64,000 nucleotides of DNA from positions 1-64,000 of the IMG/VR virus record IMGVR_UViG_3300036939_000021; one strand, given 5' to 3'. Shown here in pieces: positions 6,983-14,747 of the stretch (positions are counted from its first letter, which is position 1; each line of letters starts with the position of its first letter). The position numbers and the translations under genes were made by a program. The DNA is from a virus. Under the pieces are notes generated by a model, which ran no database searches, was not told where the DNA came from, and worked only from the letters and a program-made list of their open reading frames with translations.

Positions 6983-7327
6983 ATGAAATCAGAGAATTTT
7001 GCGTATTGGCTCCAAGGTTTATTTGAATTAGCTAATCCACAAACCTTGAGTAATCATCAGATTAAGCTTATCAAGAATCATTTAAATATGGTGAAAATAC
7101 ATGAAAAACAACTTAGTAAGTTTTGTGAATGGTTAAGTGATATTTTAGAGTTTTATTTTCTTGGAGAGTTGACAGAGCATCAGACTAGCTTAATAAAGAA
7201 AAAGCTAGCACAAGAATTTATTCATGTAATCGATCCAGCATTACCTGATGATCAGCAGCAAGCTTTAACACAAGCACATTATTCCGATATAGATGATATA
7301 TTCCCTGAACCGGGTATGAAGTGCTAA
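6983..7327 (+). CDS. conserved phage protein with internal duplication, 114 aa
   Basis: Two related segments of about 40 residues follow each other: NFAYWLQGLFELANPQTLSN...QIKLIKNHLNMV and KFCEWLSDILEFYFLGELTE...QTSLIKKKLAQEF, then HVIDPALPDD. I recall phage proteins with this double pattern (FCxWLxGFLE... and a following HEIDP) annotated only as hypothetical. All-helical, soluble. Single-gene early unit. Confidence 0.7.
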   Translation: MKSENFAYWLQGLFELANPQTLSNHQIKLIKNHLNMVKIHEKQLSKFCEWLSDILEFYFLGELTEHQTSLIKKKLAQEFIHVIDPALPDDQQQALTQAHYSDIDDIFPEPGMKC

Positions 7328-7333
7328 AAGCAT

Positions 7334-7375
7334 AAAGAACCTACGGAATAATTAATATTATTCCGTAGGTTCTTT
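7334..7375 (+). terminator. 19-bp perfect-stem terminator built from inverted octamers
   Basis: Perfect 19-bp stem (7334-7352 with 7357-7375), loop TAAT. Both arms contain the octamer: GGAATAAT at 7345-7352 and its reverse at 7357-7364. Confidence 0.85.
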
Positions 7376-7408
7376 ATTAAAAATACTTACAATATTATTC
7401 TAAAAATA

Positions 7409-7909
7409 ATGACAAACTTTAATCGATCTCTGCCAATTATTCAAGGAATATCAGAAAGAATTTACAAACAAACTCCAACACCCATTAATGCTGAAGATTG
7501 CCAGCGTCTAATTAGAGAATTCCGTAATGTTAGTACCGATATTGCTTATCAATTGCAACTTAGAGATAAAGAAGCTGAAGGATATTATCAATGGAAAAAG
7601 ACAGCGCTACATAAACAGCGTATTAAACTAGCGCAAATTACAATTTTACAAGCTTGGTATGCCGAATATTGTAATGAGAATAAAACAAAAAATCAGCAAT
7701 TACAAAAAGAATTAAATAGTTTTGGTATTCAACTTATTACAGATTTAGATGAGGATAATGTAAGCGCTGGTCAAATTAAACGAGAGCTTAAGTGGTTACG
7801 TAGTTGTGTAGGTGCTTTGTATGATGTTGTTTTGAATGATGAATTAGATGATGAAGATGTACGCGAAAAACTAGAAAAATTGGCTGATGCTTTGAATTGG
7901 AGAGAATAA
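7409..7909 (+). CDS. hypothetical protein, 166 aa
   Basis: Mostly helical and charged; begins MTNFNRSLPIIQGISERIYK and ends in an acidic segment LDDEDVREKLEKLADALNW. No recognised domain. Unlike its neighbours it has no TTGACA promoter: only 33 bases separate it from the terminator at 7334, so it probably depends on read-through or on a promoter I cannot see. The stop codon lies 27 bases before the TnpB start. Confidence 0.65.
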   Translation: MTNFNRSLPIIQGISERIYKQTPTPINAEDCQRLIREFRNVSTDIAYQLQLRDKEAEGYYQWKKTALHKQRIKLAQITILQAWYAEYCNENKTKNQQLQKELNSFGIQLITDLDEDNVSAGQIKRELKWLRSCVGALYDVVLNDELDDEDVREKLEKLADALNWRE

Positions 7910-7935
7910 GTGAAACGAAAAGGAGGCAAAAAACA

Positions 7936-9141
7936 ATGCTGGTTCTCGAATATAAAATCAAAGGCAAGCCACAGCAATACAAAGCTATTGATGAAGCTAT
8001 CCGAACAGTGCAGTTCATTCGAAATAAAGCCATTCGCTATTGGATGGATGCACCCAAAGACGCCAAAATCAATCGGTTTACCTTGAATAAATATTCGACC
8101 GATCTACGCAACGAGTTCTCCTTTGTCAAAGATCTTAACTCAATGGCGGTGCAAGCTGCTGCCGAACGTGGGTGGCTTGCAATTTCTCGGTTTTACGACA
8201 ATTGTAAGTCCAAAAAATCAGGTAAAAAAGGTTTTCCTCGCTTCCAGAAAGACAACCGCTCAGTAGAGTACAAAACAAGCGGATGGTCGCTTCATCCTAC
8301 AAAGCGACGGATTATCATCACCGATAAAAAGGGGATTGGTGAACTCAAGCTTTTGGGTAAGTGGGATATTCATCAATATCCTGTAAAGTCCATTAAGCGA
8401 GTTCGTTTAGTCCGTCGTGCCGATGGATATTACTGTCAGTTTGCTGTTGATGTTGACTGCATTAATATTCAGCCAAAAACAGGTCAAGAAATTGGATTAG
8501 ACGTAGGACTAGAATCGTTTTACACAGATTCAAACGGACATCAAGAGCCTAATCCAAAGTTCTTGAAAAAAGCTGAATCTAATATAAAACAGACTCAACG
8601 TCGCATCTACAAAAAAGTTAAAGGTTCAACAAGACGCCGTAAGGCAAGAGCTAGATATTCCAAGAAACACTTGAGAGTAAATAGGCAACGTACCGAACAC
8701 GCTAAGAGACTAGCGCGTCACGTTTGCAAGTCTAATGACTTAGTAGCCTATGAAGACTTAAGGGTAGCGAATTTGCTTAAAAACCACTGTTTAGCTAAGT
8801 CAATTTCTGATGCTAGCTGGTATCAGTTCAGGCAGTGGATAGAGTATTTTGCTACTAAGTTTGGAAGATTAGCTGTTGCCGTTCCACCCCAGTACACCTC
8901 TCAGGAGTGCAGTCAGTGTAAGGCGATAGTCAAAAAATCCCTTAGCACTAGAACTCACGTTTGCTCGTGTGGATTAATTCTGCAAAGAGACTGGAATGCG
9001 GCAATCAATATTTTGCGTAAGGCAAAATCTAGGGGAGGGCATCCCCAAAGTAACGCTAACGGAGTTGGAGCCTCTACGCTACTTGGGGAAACCCTGGTAG
9101 AGCAAGTTCTGACGATGAAGTTAGAATCCCACCCGCTTTAA
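7936..9141 (+). CDS. tnpB: TnpB, RNA-guided nuclease of the IS200/IS605-IS1341 group, 401 aa
   Basis: Full-length TnpB. Start ATG 7936 is preceded by a perfect AGGAGG at 7921-7926. RuvC-type catalytic residues are visible: Asp in GLDVGLESF, Glu in AYEDLRVANL, Asp in LQRDWNAAINI. The zinc ribbon is intact (CSQC ... CSCG). TnpB proteins are guided by an RNA from the 3' end of their gene and cut DNA next to a short motif. No TnpA is next to it. The gene is clearly richer in G and C than the flanking phage genes, which points to recent transfer, and its N-terminus (MLVLEYKIKGK) is of the cyanobacterial type as I recall it. Confidence 0.9.
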   Translation: MLVLEYKIKGKPQQYKAIDEAIRTVQFIRNKAIRYWMDAPKDAKINRFTLNKYSTDLRNEFSFVKDLNSMAVQAAAERGWLAISRFYDNCKSKKSGKKGFPRFQKDNRSVEYKTSGWSLHPTKRRIIITDKKGIGELKLLGKWDIHQYPVKSIKRVRLVRRADGYYCQFAVDVDCINIQPKTGQEIGLDVGLESFYTDSNGHQEPNPKFLKKAESNIKQTQRRIYKKVKGSTRRRKARARYSKKHLRVNRQRTEHAKRLARHVCKSNDLVAYEDLRVANLLKNHCLAKSISDASWYQFRQWIEYFATKFGRLAVAVPPQYTSQECSQCKAIVKKSLSTRTHVCSCGLILQRDWNAAINILRKAKSRGGHPQSNANGVGASTLLGETLVEQVLTMKLESHPL

Positions 9142-9177
9142 GCCGTGGGAGTGTCAATGAAATATCCTCTGGCATCG
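9121..9177 (+). ncRNA. TnpB right end: 3' end of the guide-RNA scaffold plus guide (approximate)
   Basis: A hairpin with stem TCCCAC (9127-9132) and GTGGGA (9145-9150) overlaps the TnpB stop and is followed by GTGTCAA ending at 9157. This is the usual right-end layout of cyanobacterial tnpB elements. In characterised TnpB systems the guide is the flanking DNA right after this end, here from 9158. The 5' end of the RNA, somewhere inside tnpB, cannot be placed. Confidence 0.55.
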
Positions 9178-9264
9178 TTAGGATTTCAGAGGTTACGAAA
9201 TCATAAACGAAATTCAAAAGCTCTTTTAGTTGGTCAAACTAAATTAGCTTTAAAGAAGGCTTAA
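9157..9264 (+). pseudogene. basic 35-aa ORF adjoining the TnpB right end
   Basis: MKYPLASLGFQRLRNHKRN and a further basic tail. Its ATG overlaps the last base of the element's right end. On the left side of tnpB an AGGAGG at 7921 lies at a suitable distance before an equivalent ATG, so the insertion may have separated this small gene from its ribosome binding site. It could also be the 3' remnant of an interrupted larger gene. Confidence 0.35.
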
Positions 9265-9280
9265 AAATCTTTAAAGAAAA

Positions 9281-9320
9281 AACACCTTATGGAATCATAA
9301 AGATTATTCCATAGGGTGTT
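9281..9320 (+). terminator. hairpin terminator built from inverted octamers
   Basis: 15-bp stem (9281-9295 with 9306-9320, one G-T pair). Arms contain GGAATCAT (9291-9298) and reverse GGAATAAT (9303-9310). The following T run is weak. Confidence 0.7.
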
Positions 9321-9371
9321 CTGCTATCACTCATGAATTATAATTATAAAATTCTTATACCCAATTTACAA

Positions 9372-9920
9372 ATGCCACAACTTAAATTAGACGTACCTTA
9401 TTACTCACAGCTCAATAATGACACAAATTATTTTGGTGCTGGATGGCGTCAATGTAATGTAACTTCTAATGCAATGGCTCTAGCTTTTCTAGTAAAAGAT
9501 TTTGAGGAGCGTTCGAGAAAGAATGAATTTAACGAACCGGAGTCTTATCTAGCTTCAAAGTGGAATATTTACGGGGATACTACTAATCATCAAGCTGGTA
9601 CTAAAGCACTAAATAATCACTTTAATCTTAGATCTGAATGGCGATACGACTTAAGTAAGAGACGAGTACAAGACTTATTGAGTAATGGTAAGCCTGTACC
9701 TATGGGTGTAGCTTATAAGCATTCTGGGCATATTATATGTGTTGTAGGGTATGACGATAAAGGGTTTTTTGTACATGACCCTTATGGAATAAGAGATGGT
9801 GCTAACGATGTTTATACTGTTGGAGCTAATGGAGCTTACGATCATTTCTCTTGGTCTTTGTGTGACCAAGTGATATTTGATGGTGGTATTAACTCAGCTT
9901 GGGGTAGAGTTTTTTATTAG
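9372..9920 (+). CDS. C39-like cysteine peptidase, 182 aa
   Basis: Matches the C39-like peptidase pattern: catalytic Cys28 in GWRQCNVTSNAMAL, His120 in HSGHIICVVGYD and Asp136 in VHDPYG. Such domains occur in bacteriocin-processing transporters and, as free-standing proteins, in phages, where they are proposed to act as lysins or as proteases; which applies here is not known. No signal peptide or cell-wall-binding domain is visible. Start ATG 9372 gives a protein beginning exactly at the conserved LKLDVPYYSQ; the ATG at 9333 in frame adds 13 non-conserved residues and is the alternative. Confidence 0.75.
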   Translation: MPQLKLDVPYYSQLNNDTNYFGAGWRQCNVTSNAMALAFLVKDFEERSRKNEFNEPESYLASKWNIYGDTTNHQAGTKALNNHFNLRSEWRYDLSKRRVQDLLSNGKPVPMGVAYKHSGHIICVVGYDDKGFFVHDPYGIRDGANDVYTVGANGAYDHFSWSLCDQVIFDGGINSAWGRVFY

Positions 9921-9943
9921 AAAATTTTTGAATAAAATTTGAG

Positions 9944-9976
9944 ACACTTCTAGGGAATCATAAGAGGTGTTTTTTA
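9944..9976 (+). terminator. intrinsic terminator
   Basis: ACACTTCT (9944-9951) pairs with AGAGGTGT (9963-9970), then six T; the loop holds GGAATCAT (9954-9961). Confidence 0.8.
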
Positions 9977-10005
9977 TTGACATCTATTAAAATCTGGCAT
10001 ATACT
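9977..10005 (+). promoter_or_regulatory. early promoter 11
   Basis: TTGACA at 9977-9982, 17-bp spacer, TATACT at 10000-10005. A TTG at 10013 would lie at the transcript start, so the ATG at 10028 is taken as the gene start. Confidence 0.85.
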
Positions 10006-10027
10006 AGAATAGTTGTTAGATAGTTTT

Positions 10028-10654
10028 ATGATGCTAAATTCTAATTTTGATAAAACACTTGAAAATTATATTGAATCTATTGTAGAAATTAATGAAAAAT
10101 TTAATATACATGAATCACATAGATTTACTATTTATTGTTATGGATTGATTGAAGAAGTAGGGGAATTGAGCGGTAAAATAAAACGAGAAATTAGAGATGA
10201 TAAAGATTTATCATCTGATATTCATAAAGAGATTGGCGATATTATTGCTTATTTAATGTTAATTGTACGATGGACACATTTAGAATATTTTTCAACAAAA
10301 AATATTGCAACTTTAATATTTGATGATTTACCGGGTAATATCCAACAATTTAAAAATGAACAAAATAAAAGTGATATACCTATTTTATATATTTTATCGA
10401 AATTAGATGTAGAAAAATCATTTTTAATTTATCTCCTTATGCAATATTCAGAAGCTGATCGAAAAGCACATAAGGGTACAGCAATTTTAGTTGCAACTAG
10501 AGTTCGACAGATGGCAGCAAAGATATTAGCTTATTTAGAAGTGATAGCTTTAAATTTTGATAGTAATCTTGAACAGTGTTTAGATTTAAATATTCAGAAA
10601 CTACAGAGCCGATTCTCTAAAGGTACTTTACATGGTTCGGGTGATAATCGTTAA
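10028..10654 (+). CDS. MazG-like nucleotide pyrophosphohydrolase, 208 aa
   Basis: The MazG-type metal-binding pattern is visible: EEVGELSGKIKRE followed by KEIGDIIAYL. These enzymes hydrolyse nucleoside triphosphates to monophosphates and pyrophosphate. The protein ends LHGSGDNR, the same kind of tail as the second MazG-like protein at 11212 (GNGDNR). The middle 70 residues have no counterpart in the shorter paralogue. It probably forms part of the phage nucleotide-pool module with ThyX and dCTP deaminase. Confidence 0.75.
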   Translation: MMLNSNFDKTLENYIESIVEINEKFNIHESHRFTIYCYGLIEEVGELSGKIKREIRDDKDLSSDIHKEIGDIIAYLMLIVRWTHLEYFSTKNIATLIFDDLPGNIQQFKNEQNKSDIPILYILSKLDVEKSFLIYLLMQYSEADRKAHKGTAILVATRVRQMAAKILAYLEVIALNFDSNLEQCLDLNIQKLQSRFSKGTLHGSGDNR

Positions 10655-10672
10655 GACTTATTAGGACAACAG

Positions 10673-10713
10673 AGAACACACGGAATAATAGATTATTCCA
10701 TGTGTTCTTTTTT
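10673..10713 (+). terminator. terminator built from inverted octamers
   Basis: 17-bp stem (10673-10689 with 10692-10708, one mismatch) followed by T; arms carry GGAATAAT at 10682-10689 and its reverse at 10692-10699. Confidence 0.85.
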
Positions 10714-10736
10714 ATTTGAGAAATTTATATAAACTA

Positions 10737-10765
10737 TTGGCATCTATTAGAAAATAGCATATACT
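10737..10765 (+). promoter_or_regulatory. early promoter 12
   Basis: TTGGCA at 10737-10742, 17-bp spacer, TATACT at 10760-10765; serves the operon 10791-11547. Confidence 0.75.
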
Positions 10766-10790
10766 AAAAGAGTACTTAACGACAAAGCAT

Positions 10791-11045
10791 ATGAACTTAT
10801 CCCAGAGTCTTGTAGATTTATTATCAGAATATTCGGAGAAAAATTTAGAACAACTTTTAGAAAAAGGACAAGATAACTTGCATCAATGTTTAAGACAATT
10901 ACCGATAGAGCCGGAAGTTGGAACTAAAGAATATAAAATACGTAGACAAGTTTTATTGAGTCTTTATCATCTTACTTGTGCTATCGGAGAACATGAAGGT
11001 GAGGAAGAAGACGATAATAGAGGCTCAGGACGATTTTTATATTAA
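10791..11045 (+). CDS. acidic helical hypothetical protein, 84 aa
   Basis: Begins MNLSQSLVDLLSEYSEKNLEQ and is helical throughout, ending in an acidic, disordered tail (HEGEEEDDNRGSGRF). No known family. First gene of a three-gene operon with a membrane protein and a MazG-like enzyme. Confidence 0.65.
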   Translation: MNLSQSLVDLLSEYSEKNLEQLLEKGQDNLHQCLRQLPIEPEVGTKEYKIRRQVLLSLYHLTCAIGEHEGEEEDDNRGSGRFLY

Positions 11046-11052
11046 AAATATT

Positions 11053-11199
11053 ATGTTTAGTAGAAAAGAAAAAATTTGTCTGTTTTTATCTGTTTTATTT
11101 GTTTCGTTAGGTTTGAGCTATGATTTTGAGTCTTTAGAGCAATCGGTTTTTATTTTGATTGGGTTAGCATTATTCGCTGTTTTTGAAAGTATTAATTAA
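11053..11199 (+). CDS. small two-helix membrane protein, 48 aa
   Basis: MFSRKEK, then two hydrophobic helices (about residues 8-22 and 29-45) joined by YDFESLEQ. The ATG at 11053 is the first after the stop of the previous gene; an upstream in-frame ATG would overlap that gene by 70 bases and add a hydrophilic extension. Function unknown; holin-like size but no lysis neighbour. Confidence 0.6.
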   Translation: MFSRKEKICLFLSVLFVSLGLSYDFESLEQSVFILIGLALFAVFESIN

Positions 11200-11211
11200 G
11201 GAGTAATAGAC

Positions 11212-11547
11212 ATGGAATTAAGTGATTATCAAGTACAATCTATATCTACGGCTATTTATCCAGGGAAGAAAACTATTAACGGTTTAGCTTATGCGACTTT
11301 AGGCTTAGTTGGGGAAGCAGGAGAAGTTGCAGAAAAAGTTAAAAAGATTCTTAGAGATAAGCAAGGTATTTTAGATGCTGAAACTAAGCAAGCTTTGCAA
11401 AAAGAATTAGGTGATGTTTTATGGTATCTAGCTGCTATAGCTACAGAACTTGATTTATCTTTAGATGATGTGGCTTTAATGAATCAGCAAAAATTACAAT
11501 CACGAAAATTAAGAAATGCTTTAAGCGGTAATGGAGATAACCGTTAA
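11212..11547 (+). CDS. MazG-like nucleotide pyrophosphohydrolase, 111 aa
   Basis: Single MazG-type domain of the usual phage length. Metal-binding acidic residues: GEAGEVAEKVKK and QKELGDVLWYLAAI. Ends NALSGNGDNR, like the larger paralogue at 10028. A good ribosome binding site (AAGGAG) lies 10 bases before the ATG. Expected to hydrolyse (d)NTPs or to lower alarmone levels, as proposed for cyanophage MazG; substrate is not evident here. Confidence 0.85.
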   Translation: MELSDYQVQSISTAIYPGKKTINGLAYATLGLVGEAGEVAEKVKKILRDKQGILDAETKQALQKELGDVLWYLAAIATELDLSLDDVALMNQQKLQSRKLRNALSGNGDNR

Positions 11548-11574
11548 AATATAAAAGCATATCGTAGTACTACT

Positions 11575-11606
11575 GACCTGATTTCTATTGGAATTGGGTC
11601 TTTTTT
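11575..11606 (+). terminator. intrinsic terminator
   Basis: Stem 11575-11583 with 11592-11600 (two G-T pairs), then six T. Confidence 0.75.
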
Positions 11607-11665
11607 ATTGACACGACTTAGCTTGGCTAGGTTAGACAATCACTAAGTTAAATTTATATATGTTA

Positions 11666-11694
11666 TTGACATCTAATAGAAATAAACATATAGT
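11666..11694 (+). promoter_or_regulatory. early promoter 13
   Basis: TTGACA at 11666-11671, 17-bp spacer, TATAGT at 11689-11694; serves the 46-aa ORF at 11726. Confidence 0.85.
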
Positions 11695-11725
11695 ATAACT
11701 ATCATTCTATAAACATATTAAAAAT

Positions 11726-11866
11726 ATGAAATCTGCGATTGATACGGCTATAGCTGTTTTTACTGCAACTACTCTAGCTGTTGTAACTGTAAAAGGTGAT
11801 GACTTAGGCAAAGCTCAATATCAAACTCTTAAAGATATTCAGACTAATTTAAATCAAAAACGTTAA
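11726..11866 (+). CDS. small protein with one hydrophobic helix, 46 aa
   Basis: MKSAIDTAIAVFTATTLAVV followed by a hydrophilic tail (KGDDLGKAQYQTLKDIQTN...). The N-terminus could be a membrane anchor. Supported by a full family promoter 32 bases upstream of the ATG. Function unknown. Confidence 0.55.
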   Translation: MKSAIDTAIAVFTATTLAVVTVKGDDLGKAQYQTLKDIQTNLNQKR

Positions 11867-12597
11867 AACTTATTTAGGAATTTTTAAGACTTAATTTGAA
11901 AATAGTTAAATCTTTTTTATTAGCTTGGCTAGGCAACACTCAACATATCTTATCTACTTTAGACATGATTCCAGTCGTACTTCCTCATACCCAATCTTGG
12001 ATTACATACCCAATTTATTAGGATTTTCTCGCCTACAAATCTCATATCTCTTTTAGGAGATACCCCATTTGCTATTAAAAACCTACGGAAAATAACACAT
12101 GGAATTATCCAATTGAGACAACACGCATCTTTGGCTTTGACCTCGACTTTGACCCTAGCACAGCCCAGAAAGCGACCGGAACCCCGAAACCTCTTTCAGA
12201 GATGCCGTTTTTGCGGTTTTTTCGATTTTTGCGAAAATTTCAAATACACCGATTTTTAAAATTGGAAAACAAAAGAAAAATATATGTTTTTTCATATAGC
12301 ATGGTACGCTGTTATATGCAATATTTCGTGTTTTTTATATTATTTTATTGTATTTTGATATAATTTACGAAATTTCCGGAACAAATAAAATATCTGCTTT
12401 TTATTAGTCTTAAAAATTTTTATTACATATTTTAACTAGTAAATTATAGTATAATTTTACTTTCCACACCATATAAATATTATAATTAAGATATACTTAC
12501 CTGTTATTAACCCGGTCTATTTTGTTAATATAGGTTGGCATACCCCTAGGCAGTATGTTATATTAGATTCAGTCATCCAGAATTAGAGATTAAAATA
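11867..12597. other. 731-bp region without genes; possible control region
   Basis: No ORF above about 25 codons. It begins with a weak hairpin (11886-11894 with 11906-11914) followed by T. About 12115-12215 is a patch richer in G and C than its surroundings; 12220-12530 is extremely AT-rich. An inverted pair ATATG/CATAT (12282-12297) overlaps a second one around 12293-12318. The end holds a promoter (12535). The AT-rich stretch could be an origin or a regulatory region; nothing proves it. Confidence 0.4.
12535..12563 (+). promoter_or_regulatory. promoter of the 12598 operon
   Basis: TTGGCA at 12535-12540, 17-bp spacer, TTATAT at 12558-12563. The spacer holds an imperfect palindrome around CCTAGG, which could be an operator. 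It lacks the ATCTAG extension of the early family. Confidence 0.6.
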
Positions 12598-13197
12598 ATG
12601 TTATTAAATAGACTGGTAAATAATGATTTTGTACACGTAGTAGAGGTACGAATTAAAAAAGACACAGCACTTTTATTAATAAATGATCAGATTGATCTAC
12701 CCATTGCTAAAACAACGATGGTAGCCAATGCGCCAAGAGTAAAAGCAATTTTAAATAAAAAGTTTGTACCAGAAGCTTTTAAAGATACTCCAGTAGAGGA
12801 AGGAAAAAGCCAATCTTACTCTTTTAAATTTTTTCTATTATTGCTGGCATATATTAAACGCACTTCTCAATTAAGAGCTGATGGTAAATCACCAGCATCT
12901 ATTACACAACTTCGCATTACAGACGATATGGTGAATGCAATTGATATTGATAAATTGTTAGTTGCTTTTAAAGACAAAATTAAAGTTATTGGTAAAAATT
13001 TACCGTCATATTTTGCATTAGAAAATATTAAAGTGTCTAAAAGTACTTTGTATACCATTACTAAAATTCACCCAGAGTTACCTCCGATGCAATGGAATCG
13101 AACTTACACATCAGAGGAGATTGAACAATGGAGAAATTTTTTAAAAAATCGCAAGTATCAGCATTACTTTACAAAAAATACTGAAGTTGCTTTTTAA
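12598..13197 (+). CDS. hypothetical protein, 199 aa
   Basis: Unknown family. Begins MLLNRLVNNDFVHVVEVRIKK; a short beta-like N-terminus is followed by a mainly helical, Lys-rich protein. The C-terminal 45 residues (WNRTYTSEEIEQWRNFLKN) look like a helix-turn-helix-type end but show no clear signature. First gene of an operon that continues to 14103 and leads from a 730-bp non-coding region, so a regulatory or replication role is possible. Confidence 0.65.
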   Translation: MLLNRLVNNDFVHVVEVRIKKDTALLLINDQIDLPIAKTTMVANAPRVKAILNKKFVPEAFKDTPVEEGKSQSYSFKFFLLLLAYIKRTSQLRADGKSPASITQLRITDDMVNAIDIDKLLVAFKDKIKVIGKNLPSYFALENIKVSKSTLYTITKIHPELPPMQWNRTYTSEEIEQWRNFLKNRKYQHYFTKNTEVAF

Positions 13198-13228
13198 TTT
13201 TTATTATAAAAATAAAGGATAATTCATC

Positions 13229-13735
13229 ATGCAATTCACAGCCAAAGAAATTCAAGATTTTCTTAAAACCAAAGGAATCAAAAAAACTATTCAAGAAATT
13301 TCTAATTTTATTGTAAAAATGAGATTTACAGATGAAACAACTTTTAATGAAATTATAGAAGAATTTAAAAAACAAGATGAAAGTAGTTATTTTATTATCC
13401 GAGAAATTCAGACAAAGTTAAAAGCACGAAAAATTAAAAAGAATTTAATGGAGATATCTGATTACATTTATAACAAAAACTTTAAAGAAACAATAAATGC
13501 TGATGAAATTGTAGAGCAGCTTATTAAAGAATCTCAACAAAAACAAGAGCAAGAAAACATAGAGCAAAGATTAAAATATGAGTTTGAAGCTTTCAAGCAG
13601 AAAAAGTTAAAAATAGAAAAAGTTACTGAAATGCTACACATACTAGATTATGTATCTATTCAAATTGTAGAAAATTTTACTAATCAGCTAATTCAAGAAA
13701 AACTAAAAGAAATATGGAAAAATCATGAAAAATAA
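13229..13735 (+). CDS. protein with two TAKEIQ-type modules, 168 aa
   Basis: Residues 1-48 (MQFTAKEIQDFLKTKGIKKT then IQEISNFI) and about 50-100 (FIIREIQTKLKARKIKKN then LMEISDYIY) are two copies of the same ~45-residue helical module. The protein at 15632 starts with a third copy. The remainder is a charged coiled-coil-like segment (KQEQENIEQRLKYEFEAFKQ). The repeated module may be a small DNA- or protein-binding domain; no name known to me. Confidence 0.65.
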   Translation: MQFTAKEIQDFLKTKGIKKTIQEISNFIVKMRFTDETTFNEIIEEFKKQDESSYFIIREIQTKLKARKIKKNLMEISDYIYNKNFKETINADEIVEQLIKESQQKQEQENIEQRLKYEFEAFKQKKLKIEKVTEMLHILDYVSIQIVENFTNQLIQEKLKEIWKNHEK

Positions 13736-13955
13736 AGTTAACTGGATACCAGTTGAACAATCTTTACCTGAAGATAAACGACCTGTTTTAGTTTACGTTT
13801 CTCGTTTTCATTCAAGAAAAATAAGGATAGCTCAATACTTGTTAGGAGAAGATTATTTAGAAGAACAATGGTTTGAGTCTTTAGCAGTATCACCATTAAT
13901 AAAAGATTCTGTAACACATTGGGCAGAATTACCGGAAGCACCCGAAAATGACTAA
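13725..13955 (+). CDS. DUF551-like protein, 76 aa
   Basis: Follows the DUF551 pattern common in phages: W-P-V near the start (NWIPVEQSLPEDKRPVLVYV), an RIAQYLLG core and VTHWAELPEAPE at the end. Function of the family is unknown. Overlaps the previous gene by 11 bases and the next by 8, so it is translated within the operon. Confidence 0.8.
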   Translation: MKNKVNWIPVEQSLPEDKRPVLVYVSRFHSRKIRIAQYLLGEDYLEEQWFESLAVSPLIKDSVTHWAELPEAPEND

Positions 13956-14103
13956 AACTATTAATATTAATGATCTCAGCTTAGGCAAACTTCGAGATTT
14001 TATTAAAAAATCACAGCTACAACCCACTACACCGGAAGATTCTCAAGAACTTAAACGAATCAAGCGATTAGTAAAATTGAGTATGGATGAAGAAGCAGAA
14101 TAA
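13948..14103 (+). CDS. small hypothetical protein, 51 aa
   Basis: MTKTININDLSLGKLRDFIK, then a Pro/Glu-containing linker and a basic helix (LKRIKRLVKLSMDEEAE). The start overlaps the previous stop (ATGACTAA), typical of translational coupling. Last gene before the 23-bp-stem terminator. Confidence 0.6.
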   Translation: MTKTININDLSLGKLRDFIKKSQLQPTTPEDSQELKRIKRLVKLSMDEEAE

Positions 14104-14111
14104 ATGTGAGT

Positions 14112-14167
14112 AAAATTCAAAAACCTTATGGAATAATTTATATGATTCCATAAGGTTTTTGAATTTT
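14112..14167 (+). terminator. 23-bp perfect-stem terminator built from inverted octamers
   Basis: Perfect 23-bp stem (14112-14134 with 14145-14167), 10-base loop; arms contain GGAATAAT (14130-14137) and reverse GGAATCAT (14142-14149). Confidence 0.85.
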
Positions 14168-14195
14168 GTTCTAAAAAGTTATTTTAAATATATTC

Positions 14196-14224
14196 TTGAC
14201 ATCTTAGATTTTTATTGTCATAAT
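14196..14224 (+). promoter_or_regulatory. early promoter 14
   Basis: TTGACA at 14196-14201, 17-bp spacer, CATAAT at 14219-14224; followed by the AGGAGTAG-type leader and the operon 14261-15170. Confidence 0.8.
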
Positions 14225-14260
14225 ATAGGAGTAGCGAGGAAATCGAAAAGATTCTAAAAA

Positions 14261-14500
14261 ATGCAAGCGCCACAACAAAAGAAATTTGCGATATATTACG
14301 GCGATTTACTGAGCGATAATGATGAGTCATGCGCTTACGCTAAATTTTATAAGCATAGAGATAGATGGATGGTAAAACCTGTCCATACCTATCAGGAAGC
14401 TTCTAAATTTGCTACCGAAAGTCAAGCAAAAAGCACAGCAAAAAATTATCCAGGATTGATAGAAGTAGGTTTTATAACAACTGATAGACCTATGGAATAA
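14261..14500 (+). CDS. hypothetical protein, 79 aa
   Basis: Unknown family. Contains KFAIYYGDLLSD near the start and an aromatic-basic middle (KFYKHRDRWMVKPVHTY), which suggests a small alpha/beta domain. First gene of a four-gene early operon. Confidence 0.65.
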   Translation: MQAPQQKKFAIYYGDLLSDNDESCAYAKFYKHRDRWMVKPVHTYQEASKFATESQAKSTAKNYPGLIEVGFITTDRPME

Positions 14501-14521
14501 ACTTTTATTCTAAAAATTAGG

Positions 14522-14532
14522 GAGCATCTACT
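14522..14532 (+). promoter_or_regulatory. intercistronic GCATCTACT element 2
   Basis: GAGCATCTACT between 14500 and the ATG at 14561, preceded by TTAGG exactly as at 43866-43880. Confidence 0.5.
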
Positions 14533-14560
14533 GTCAAATAAAAATATACGGAGTAAAACA

Positions 14561-14743
14561 ATGGATAAACAAACGATAGTAAATGCAATAGCTTTTTGTT
14601 TTGAAAAAATAATAATAGATCATATTGATTTTTATTTTAATTGTGCTTATAGCAATCCAGAACAATTTTCTACAAAAGATCGTAAAGTTTTAGTAGTTGA
14701 AGCTTTAGAAATTATTGTTAAAAAATTAAAAAGTAAAGATTAA
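14561..14743 (+). CDS. hypothetical protein, 60 aa
   Basis: Helical, starting MDKQTIVNAIAFCFEKIIID and ending in a basic helix (VKKLKSKD). No known family. A ribosome binding site (CGGAG) precedes the ATG. Confidence 0.6.
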   Translation: MDKQTIVNAIAFCFEKIIIDHIDFYFNCAYSNPEQFSTKDRKVLVVEALEIIVKKLKSKD

Positions 14744-14747
14744 AACA

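Noticed and set aside
10978-11052. Upstream start of the small membrane gene at 10978
   Set aside because: It would overlap the preceding gene by 70 bases and add a charged, non-hydrophobic segment; ATG 11053 fits better.
11608-11636. TTGACA near 11608 as another early promoter
   Set aside because: At 17-bp spacing the -10 position reads GTTAGA, which is far from TATAAT, and no gene starts near it; it is the tail of the preceding terminator region.
11931-12215. tRNA or tmRNA in the G+C-richer patch near 12115-12215
   Set aside because: No cloverleaf, T-loop GTTCRANYC or CCA-compatible acceptor stem was found on either strand.
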